Of a stretch of DNA of 14,545 bases, positions 10,240 through 14,545 are shown one piece after another; within the stretch, counting starts at the first letter, position 1; every line of letters begins with the position of its first letter. The notes beneath the pieces are model-generated. The model was not told the origin of the DNA and did no database searches. It saw only the letters and a program-made list of their open reading frames with translations. The position numbers and the translations under genes were made by a program. Origin of the DNA: Actinomycetes bacterium (GTDB lineage: Bacteria > Actinomycetota > Acidimicrobiia > Acidimicrobiales > RAAP-2); assembly GCA_021807655.1 (NCBI GenBank), contig JAKBCT010000015.1, positions 1-14,545 of the forward strand, given 5' to 3'.

Positions 10240-11318
10240 GGGATCGCTGACGTCAGGTCGACCAGCACCGCCGGTGAGAGGCGTTTCGGCAGTGGTGCGG
10301 CGGTGGTCACCAGGGTTTGTCCCGCTGGAAGCAGCTGGAGCAGTCGGTCGCTCCTTACTGGATCGAGTTCGCTAAAAACGTCGTCGAGTAGGAGGAGTGG
10401 ATCGACCCCGCGACGTTGACGCACGAGCTGGTGACCCGCCAGCCGCAGGGCGAGTGCGAGGGAGCGCTGTTCGCCTTGGGACGACTGGCGCCGCGCGTCT
10501 CGCGAGTCCAGGGTGACCAACACGTCGTCGCGGTGTGGACCCAGTGTCGTGTGTCCCCGAACTAGGTCGTCGTCGACGGCCTGACGCAGCGCCGTCATCA
10601 GTGATCCGCGCCACGACCGGTCGTAGGTGAGCGAAACCACTTGTCCATCGTCGGCGAGCGCTGTGTAGTACTCCTGGACGATCGGTGCGAGATCACCGAG
10701 CAGTGCCTGTCGTTCGTCCGCCAACTCCTCACCCGCGGATGCGACGTCGGCCGACCATACCTCGAGCTCGTCGAGTTCACTCGACGTCGGCCGCCTACCC
10801 CCGTATCGGCGAAGCAGTGCGTTTCGCTGGCTCAGTGTTCTCGCGAATCGCTCGAGTAGTTGACTGCTGCTTGGCTCAACGTCATCCAAGAGGTGATTAA
10901 CGAATGCGCGACGGTGTTCGGGACCCTGACGAATCACGTCCACCCCCTCGGGCGTGAACACCGTCAGGGGCAGCGCCTCGGCGAGGTCGGCGCGCGAGGT
11001 CGGACGTTGGCCGTTGATCAACATGCGCTTCTGGGTTGAGCGCGAGCCCCGCGTGATAGTGAGGTCGACCTGCAGGCGTCGATCAACGTGAAACAAAATC
11101 CCGTGAACCTCCGCCAGTGCGGTGCCGGTTCGCACCATGTCGCCGGCGTTCGTCGTTCGAAAAGAGCTGGCGGTCGCGAGCGCGTAGACCGCTTCGAGCA
11201 CGGAGCTCTTCCCGGTGCCGTTAGCGGAGAGCAGTACGGTGACCGCTTCGGCATCGGGATGAAAGTGAAGCTCGTCAAACAAGCGGAAGTTGCGCAGAAC
11301 TAATTCGTGGAGTCCCAC
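10236..11318 (-). CDS. recF: DNA replication and repair protein RecF
   Basis: SMC-like ATPase of recombination at gapped DNA, which works with RecO and RecR to load RecA; 360 aa, normal length. The N-terminus LHELVLRNFRLFDEL is typical. The Walker A is SANGTGKS (31-38), where the usual first Gly is Ser. The signature is SSQGEQRSLALALRL (279-293) and Walker B with D-loop is LLLLDDVFSELDP (308-320). TTLGPHRDDV (257-266) is also conserved. The GTG at 11318 is chosen; starts further upstream would add residues translated from inside dnaN and unlike any RecF. There is no clear ribosome site, and the gene begins 13 bases after the dnaN stop, so translation is probably coupled. The stop overlaps the DUF721 start by four bases. 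Confidence 0.95.
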   Translation of the reverse strand: MGLHELVLRNFRLFDELHFHPDAEAVTVLLSANGTGKSSVLEAVYALATASSFRTTNAGDMVRTGTALAEVHGILFHVDRRLQVDLTITRGSRSTQKRMLINGQRPTSRADLAEALPLTVFTPEGVDVIRQGPEHRRAFVNHLLDDVEPSSSQLLERFARTLSQRNALLRRYGGRRPTSSELDELEVWSADVASAGEELADERQALLGDLAPIVQEYYTALADDGQVVSLTYDRSWRGSLMTALRQAVDDDLVRGHTTLGPHRDDVLVTLDSRDARRQSSQGEQRSLALALRLAGHQLVRQRRGVDPLLLLDDVFSELDPVRSDRLLQLLPAGQTLVTTAAPLPKRLSPAVLVDLTSAIP

Positions 11319-11331
11319 GGTGGGATACCGA

Positions 11332-12432
11332 CTACTGCACGCGCACTGGCATGAGCAGATACCGGAAACGCAAGTCGTCCACACCGTGGACCATCGCGGG
11401 TCGAACCGAGTCCGACATCTCAAGCACGACCTCATCCCCCATCACGGCCTCAATGCCGTCGATCAGGAAGTTTGGATTGAACGCGATGGTTAGGTCTTCA
11501 CCCACGTAGTCGGCGTCAACGTTGTCCTCGACGCCGCCAGCGTCTTGACTCTGGGTGCGAATCTCAACCATCCGATCTTTGACGCTCAGTCGAACCGAAG
11601 ACGTGGAGTCCTTGGCTAGCAACTTGGCGCGACGCAGCGAGGTCAGCAGTGTGTCCTTCGCCACGCGCAACTGACTCGGGTAACTCGCGGGTATGAGTTG
11701 GAGAACCGAGGGGTAGTTGCCCTCGATCAACCGCGAAGAGATATTCGTCTTGCCAACGACGAAGGAGATTTCGGCGTCGGTGAGGGTCACTCCGATCTCC
11801 GCGTCTTGCGTGAGTGACGACGCCGCACGCTGGAGTTCCTGGAGGGCCCGAGCGGGAACGAGGAGGTCGTGACTGTCCCCGAACGAGGAAACCCCGGGAA
11901 CGTCGCGCACGGCGAGTCGATAGGAGTCGGTCGCGATGAGTCGCAATGCTTCGTTGTCGGTGGTTAGCAGCACACCGGTCAGCAGTGGACGGGCGTCATC
12001 GGTCGCGGCGGCTCGAACTACCTGATTGATTCCCTGGATGAGATCCAGAGCGGGTATGGTCACCAGCTTTCCGGTGACCGGTGGCAATTTGGGGTAGTCC
12101 ATCGCGGCGAATGTGCGTAGTGAGAACTTCGCGCGACCGAGCGATACCTCCACCACCTCGTCGTTGCCATCGATCGTCACCGCCCCCGCCTCGAGCGATC
12201 GCACCGCATCCACGATGAGTCGAGCCGGGATCACAACCGAGCCACTTTCGAGTCCGATGACGTCAATGGTGGTTCGAATGGTGATATCGAGGTCGGTGCC
12301 CGTAATGACCAGCTCGTTGCCCGTGAGCGAGAGCAAAACCCCTGACGTGGCACCCACGAGTCGGGTCGACACCACGCGGCTCGAGAGGGTCAGGGCTTCG
12401 ACCAGCATGTCCCGTTCAGATTTGAACTTCAT
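11332..12432 (-). CDS. dnaN: DNA polymerase III subunit beta (sliding clamp)
   Basis: Ring-forming clamp that tethers DNA polymerase III and many repair proteins to DNA; 366 aa, as expected for three clamp domains of about 120 residues. The N-terminus MKFKSERDMLVEALTLSSRVV, the segment FAAMDYPKLPP and the closing YLLMPVRVQ are family marks; the last lies by the peptide-binding groove that accepts clamp-binding motifs. A TTG immediately upstream of the ATG is in frame, but the ATG at 12432 is used, with AAAGG about six bases before it. The upstream side is the oriC region, so its promoter, if separate from that of dnaA, must lie within 12433-12679; I could not pick one out. Confidence 0.97.
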   Translation of the reverse strand: MKFKSERDMLVEALTLSSRVVSTRLVGATSGVLLSLTGNELVITGTDLDITIRTTIDVIGLESGSVVIPARLIVDAVRSLEAGAVTIDGNDEVVEVSLGRAKFSLRTFAAMDYPKLPPVTGKLVTIPALDLIQGINQVVRAAATDDARPLLTGVLLTTDNEALRLIATDSYRLAVRDVPGVSSFGDSHDLLVPARALQELQRAASSLTQDAEIGVTLTDAEISFVVGKTNISSRLIEGNYPSVLQLIPASYPSQLRVAKDTLLTSLRRAKLLAKDSTSSVRLSVKDRMVEIRTQSQDAGGVEDNVDADYVGEDLTIAFNPNFLIDGIEAVMGDEVVLEMSDSVRPAMVHGVDDLRFRYLLMPVRVQ

Positions 12433-12510
12433 CAAGTGCCTTTCGTTGACTACTGAGGTTACGTGGCTTGGTATGTGGATGGTGGGGTTGGTAGTAGTAG
12501 GGCTGTGCGG

Positions 12511-12600
12511 TGTTGTTTGTTCTCTGTTTTACCTGATTAACATCGTTTTAGTAAAGCACAATTAACCACATGGTTGTTCAAAACTGTCTCAACCAACAAA
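12511..12600. other. AT-rich segment, candidate DNA unwinding element
   Basis: Ninety bases with about 30 G or C, in a window whose genes are strongly GC-rich. It contains runs such as CTGATTAACATCG and GTTTTAGTAAAGC and the near-consensus box TTAACCACA. Low duplex stability beside DnaA boxes is the usual mark of the site where DnaA first opens the strands. Confidence 0.6.
12562..12570 (+). promoter_or_regulatory. DnaA box, one mismatch
   Basis: TTAACCACA differs from TTATCCACA only at the fourth base and lies inside the AT-rich segment. Confidence 0.55.
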
Positions 12601-12668
12601 CTTGAAGCCTCGCGTGATGTTGATTTCTCAGCACTTGTTCACGGTGCACCAACAACGATCCACCCACC

Positions 12669-12677
12669 TTGTCCACA
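12669..12677 (+). promoter_or_regulatory. DnaA box, exact TTGTCCACA
   Basis: Exact match to the DnaA box preferred in mycobacteria and streptomycetes. It begins two bases beyond the dnaA stop codon (12680-12682, minus strand), so it marks the dnaA edge of oriC. Confidence 0.85.
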
Positions 12678-12679
12678 AA

Positions 12680-14047
12680 CTATTCGAAGCCTTCGCCCTG
12701 GAGGCGGCGCTTGAGGTGGTTGATCTGGGCGAGGAGGTCGCCGTTCAGGGGCAACTGTTGCTTGATTTTCTCGACACCACTGATCACCGTGGTGTGGTTG
12801 CGGCCATCAAAGATTCTCGCAATCATGGGATAGGAGTAGTTGTCGAGAAGTTCACGGATGAGGTACATCGCGACGTGTCGGGCGTGGACCAAGGGCCGGA
12901 GTCGCTTCGATCCTTTAATTTCACCGACGGACAGCCCGTAGTAGTCAGAAACCGCCTCGAGGATGGCTTCAGGCTTCAACGTCACCTGTTCGTGACCGAG
13001 GTTGTTCAGGTGGTTTTTCGCCAAGTCGAGCGAGATGGGCTCTTGGCGAAGGTTCGCGAATGCTCGCAACATCGTCACTGAGCCCTCGAGCTCTCGAATG
13101 TTGTCACGTACTCGGTGGGCTATCCACTCGGCCACGTCGCGCGGCAGGTCGACGTGCTCGGCCTCGGCCTTGGCGTGCAGGATGGCGATTCGGGTTTCGA
13201 GATCGGGTTGATCGATCTCGGTGACCAAGCCCTGCAAGAGACGACTCCGAAAGCGCTCTTGGATTCCAGCGAGATCGCGGGGCGAGCGATCCGACGTCAA
13301 CACAATCTGCTTGCCGTCACCATGTAATGCGTTGTACGTGTGAAATATCTCTTCGTGGAAGGTCTCACCACGGGTCTCCATGAACTGAATGTCGTCGATA
13401 AGCAACACGTCGTTCTCGCGATAGCGCTCGTGTAGTGCGAGTTGCGTGCGTGTTTGGATCGCGCGAATGAAATCGTTGAGGAACGTCTCGGTCGAAACGT
13501 AGAGAACCTTCCGTTCGGGGTAGTTCTCGTGCACGTAGTTACCAATGGCGTGAAGCAGGTGGGTCTTACCCAAACCCGAGTTCCCGTAGATCATCAACGG
13601 GTTATAGGCCCGACCAGGAGTTTCAGCCACTGACTGGGCCGCCGCGAAAGCCAATCGATTCGAAGGTCCCGGCACGAATGAGTCAAAGGTCATCCGAGGA
13701 TCGAGACGAGCTGGTCGATCGATACTCGGCGCAAACGTCGAGGTCGGTGCATCGCTCAGCTTGACGTTGGACGACGCCTCATCACTGGTCGTCACCAATT
13801 GGTCACTGATCGTTAATGAAACACGGACGTCCTCACCAACAATCTGGCGTGCCTGCTCGATGATGAACGGCAGGTAGCGTTGTTGAACGCGTTGCAACTG
13901 AATCTGATTAGGAGCACCGATGACGAGCTCGTCATCGTGATAATCCACAAGGCGCAGTGTATTGAGTCCCGCGGTCCACACGGCTTCAGATGCGTTACCG
14001 CGTATGGAGTCACGTAGCGCGGACCAGACGTCCTCTCCACTCGTCAC
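12680..14047 (-). CDS. dnaA: Chromosomal replication initiator protein DnaA
   Basis: AAA+ initiator that binds DnaA boxes and opens oriC; 455 aa with the chosen start. Domain I is about 1-85 (VWSALRDSIRGNASEAVW, then LVIGAPNQIQLQRVQQRYLP). Domain II is a short, Ser/Thr-rich linker (86-115). Domain III has MTFDSFVPGPSNRLAFAAA, Walker A GNSGLGKT (155-162), Walker B LLIDDIQF (215-222), the ERFRSRLLQGL arginine-finger segment and sensor II NIRELEG (316-322). Domain IV has RPLVHARHVAMYLIREL and GRNHTTVISG (415-424), where Asn replaces the usual Asp of GRDHTT. The GTG at 14047 is preferred to the in-frame GTG at 14083 because GGAGGA sits five bases before it, and the protein then begins MTSGEDVWSALRD, in line with family N-termini. 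DnaA-box-like sites in its leader suggest self-control. Confidence 0.97.
   Translation of the reverse strand: MTSGEDVWSALRDSIRGNASEAVWTAGLNTLRLVDYHDDELVIGAPNQIQLQRVQQRYLPFIIEQARQIVGEDVRVSLTISDQLVTTSDEASSNVKLSDAPTSTFAPSIDRPARLDPRMTFDSFVPGPSNRLAFAAAQSVAETPGRAYNPLMIYGNSGLGKTHLLHAIGNYVHENYPERKVLYVSTETFLNDFIRAIQTRTQLALHERYRENDVLLIDDIQFMETRGETFHEEIFHTYNALHGDGKQIVLTSDRSPRDLAGIQERFRSRLLQGLVTEIDQPDLETRIAILHAKAEAEHVDLPRDVAEWIAHRVRDNIRELEGSVTMLRAFANLRQEPISLDLAKNHLNNLGHEQVTLKPEAILEAVSDYYGLSVGEIKGSKRLRPLVHARHVAMYLIRELLDNYSYPMIARIFDGRNHTTVISGVEKIKQQLPLNGDLLAQINHLKRRLQGEGFE
13941..13949 (+). promoter_or_regulatory. DnaA-box-like site inside the dnaA 5' coding region
   Basis: TAATCCACA, one mismatch from TTATCCACA. 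It lies in the dnaA coding sequence about 100 bases after the start and has the same orientation as the boxes at 12669 and 14076. A second, weaker match CGGTCCACA (two mismatches) is at 13972-13980. Confidence 0.4.
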
Positions 14048-14052
14048 AATGT

Positions 14053-14058
14053 TCCTCC
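14053..14058 (-). promoter_or_regulatory. dnaA: Ribosome binding site that fixes the dnaA start
   Basis: GGAGGA on the minus strand, five bases before the GTG at 14047. The longer alternative from 14083 has no such site. The site overlaps a two-mismatch DnaA box (TCCTCCACA, 14053-14061). Confidence 0.7.
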
Positions 14059-14075
14059 ACAAGTCAACGTCGACA

Positions 14076-14084
14076 TTTTCCACA
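14076..14084 (+). promoter_or_regulatory. DnaA box upstream of dnaA
   Basis: TTTTCCACA differs from both TTATCCACA and TTGTCCACA only at the third base. It lies 29 bases upstream of the dnaA start, where bound DnaA could block its own transcription or early elongation, as is known for dnaA in several bacteria. Confidence 0.6.
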
Positions 14085-14170
14085 GGCGTATGGCGTTCAA
14101 ACCGCCCTACGGTCTCGGAATAGTCACGTTACACCGTTCACGGCCAAGCGGGAGGGTTCGCACGGTGCGG

Positions 14171-14176
14171 TAGGAT
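14171..14176 (+). promoter_or_regulatory. Predicted -10 element of the rpmH-rnpA promoter
   Basis: TAGGAT in GCGGTAGGATGG, 73 bases before the rpmH start. No good -35 hexamer stands 16-19 bases upstream, so the call rests on the TANNNT match and on the same GGTAGGATG string at the gyrB promoter. No convincing -10/-35 pair was seen for the divergent dnaA promoter. Confidence 0.4.
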
Positions 14177-14249
14177 GGCACCCAGTAGCGCTCGCCACCC
14201 CCAGGGGGTGTCGCGAAGCGGTTGCGACATCGTGTGAGAAGAGGATTTT

Positions 14250-14384
14250 GTGAAGCGGACGTATCAACCAAACAAGCGCAAGCGCGCGAAAACACATGGT
14301 TTTCGGGCTCGGATGCGAACTCGGGCGGGACGCGCGGTGCTCAAGGCTCGACGGGCCAAGGGCCGTCACCAGTTAACGGTGTGA
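14250..14384 (+). CDS. rpmH: 50S ribosomal protein L34
   Basis: Very basic 44-aa protein of the large ribosomal subunit. [20 protein letters not shown] and then [20 protein letters not shown] match L34 over the whole length. The GTG start is preceded by GAGGA four bases upstream (TTTT spacer). It is divergent from dnaA and directly ahead of rnpA, the most conserved arrangement at bacterial origins. Only three bases separate its stop from the rnpA start. The other frames over this stretch are not real genes. Confidence 0.97.
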   Translation: MKRTYQPNKRKRAKTHGFRARMRTRAGRAVLKARRAKGRHQLTV

Positions 14385-14387
14385 GCG

Positions 14388-14545
14388 GTGCCCGATCGGG
14401 TTCAGACCCGACGGCAGTTCGCTCGATTCTCGACGCCCACGGCGCGGGGACGAAGTGGACCGCTGCGCATCGTCTTCGTTGAGAGCCTTGCCGATGACGG
14501 TGGAGTGGCCGCCGCCTACGCGATCAGTCGCAAGGTCGGCAACGC
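14388..14545 (+). CDS. rnpA: Ribonuclease P protein component, N-terminal part (cut by window end)
   Basis: Protein subunit of RNase P, which trims the 5' ends of tRNA precursors. The 52 complete codons in the window start MPDRVQTRRQFARFSTPTAR, continue with GRSGPLRIVFVES and reach AYAISRKVGN. The RRQFARF start, the RGRSGPL strand and the SRKVGNA motif just before the RNR signature are family marks; the RNR itself lies outside the window. The GTG at 14388 stands one codon after the rpmH stop in the same frame, and translation is probably coupled. The Arg-rich helix and C-terminus cannot be judged. Confidence 0.9.
   Translation, partial: MPDRVQTRRQFARFSTPTARGRSGPLRIVFVESLADDGGVAAAYAISRKVGN

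Larger units (their letters stand above)
12433..12679. other. Predicted chromosomal replication origin (oriC)
   Basis: 247-bp gap between dnaA and dnaN, the usual site of oriC in Actinomycetota and many other bacteria. It holds an exact DnaA box TTGTCCACA (12669-12677), a one-mismatch box TTAACCACA (12562-12570) and weaker candidates TGTGGATGG (12474-12482, minus orientation), TTGTTCAAA (12574-12582) and TTGTTCACG (12635-12643). The stretch 12511-12600 is about one-third G+C by hand count, far below the flanking genes, and is the likely unwinding element. A TAGTAGTAG run (12492-12500) is followed by a GC-rich decamer. A 6-bp inverted repeat TGGTTG/CAACCA (12571-12576 and 12590-12595) encloses an AT-rich 13-base loop. 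The boxes are few for an actinobacterial origin, where many are usual. Confidence 0.85.

Noticed and set aside
11375..11383. TCGTCCACA inside the dnaN 3' end as a DnaA box
   Set aside because: One mismatch, but it is a single site within conserved coding sequence; such matches are expected by chance in this composition.
12643..12650. Palindrome GGTGCACC in the oriC gap as a terminator or regulator site
   Set aside because: An 8-bp perfect palindrome cannot form a hairpin loop, its flanking TTGTT/AACAA arms do not extend it cleanly, and no T-run follows; dnaA termination is not visible here.
14222..14482. 86-codon open frame over rpmH and the start of rnpA
   Set aside because: It is the shifted reading of the L34 and RnpA genes, which are unmistakable in the other frame.

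Overview
This window is the replication-origin neighbourhood of a high-GC bacterial chromosome, most likely from the Actinomycetota and possibly the class Acidimicrobiia. The support is the gene order rnpA-rpmH divergent from dnaA-dnaN-recF-DUF721(dciA)-gyrB-gyrA, an exact TTGTCCACA DnaA box of the actinobacterial type, frequent GTG/TTG starts, a GyrA with a QGRGGRG box plus a second QGRGGQG motif, and an actinobacterial-type L34. The phylum call is fairly firm. The class is a guess from general impression, because no rRNA or tRNA gene is present.

Layout from left to right: a secreted S53 (sedolisin-type) serine-carboxyl peptidase on the minus strand (5-1249); a 190-bp divergent promoter region; an ECF-type sigma factor (1440-1943) followed by a one-pass membrane protein (1989-2954) that is probably its partner or anti-sigma factor, both plus; an ABC-F ATPase on the minus strand (2956-4554); a DsbA/FrnE-like thiol oxidoreductase on the plus strand (4739-5377); then the minus-strand replication block gyrA (5378-7855), gyrB (7868-9799), a DciA-like DUF721 protein (9937-10239), recF (10236-11318), dnaN (11332-12432), an AT-rich oriC (12433-12679) and dnaA (12680-14047). 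A 202-bp divergent regulatory gap separates dnaA from rpmH (14250-14384) and the start of rnpA (14388 to the window edge), both plus.

The right-hand block acts as one unit. DnaA binds boxes in oriC and next to its own gene. DciA-like protein is expected to help load the helicase. DnaN clamps the polymerase, RecF handles gap repair, and GyrA2GyrB2 relieves supercoiling. RpmH and RnpA are the usual divergent companions. The left part is accessory: a secreted peptidase next to an ECF sigma/membrane-protein pair, an ABC-F protein and a DsbA-like protein.

The window looks like an ordinary, well-conserved origin region. I found no convincing unknown multi-gene system. The points that merit a second look are residue-level departures in core proteins (Asn in the GyrB EGDSAGG motif, Ser opening the RecF Walker A, Asn in the DnaA GRDHTT signature), clusters of DnaA-box-like sites on both sides of dnaA, and the sigma factor/membrane-protein pair whose membrane protein lacks a zinc anti-sigma motif.
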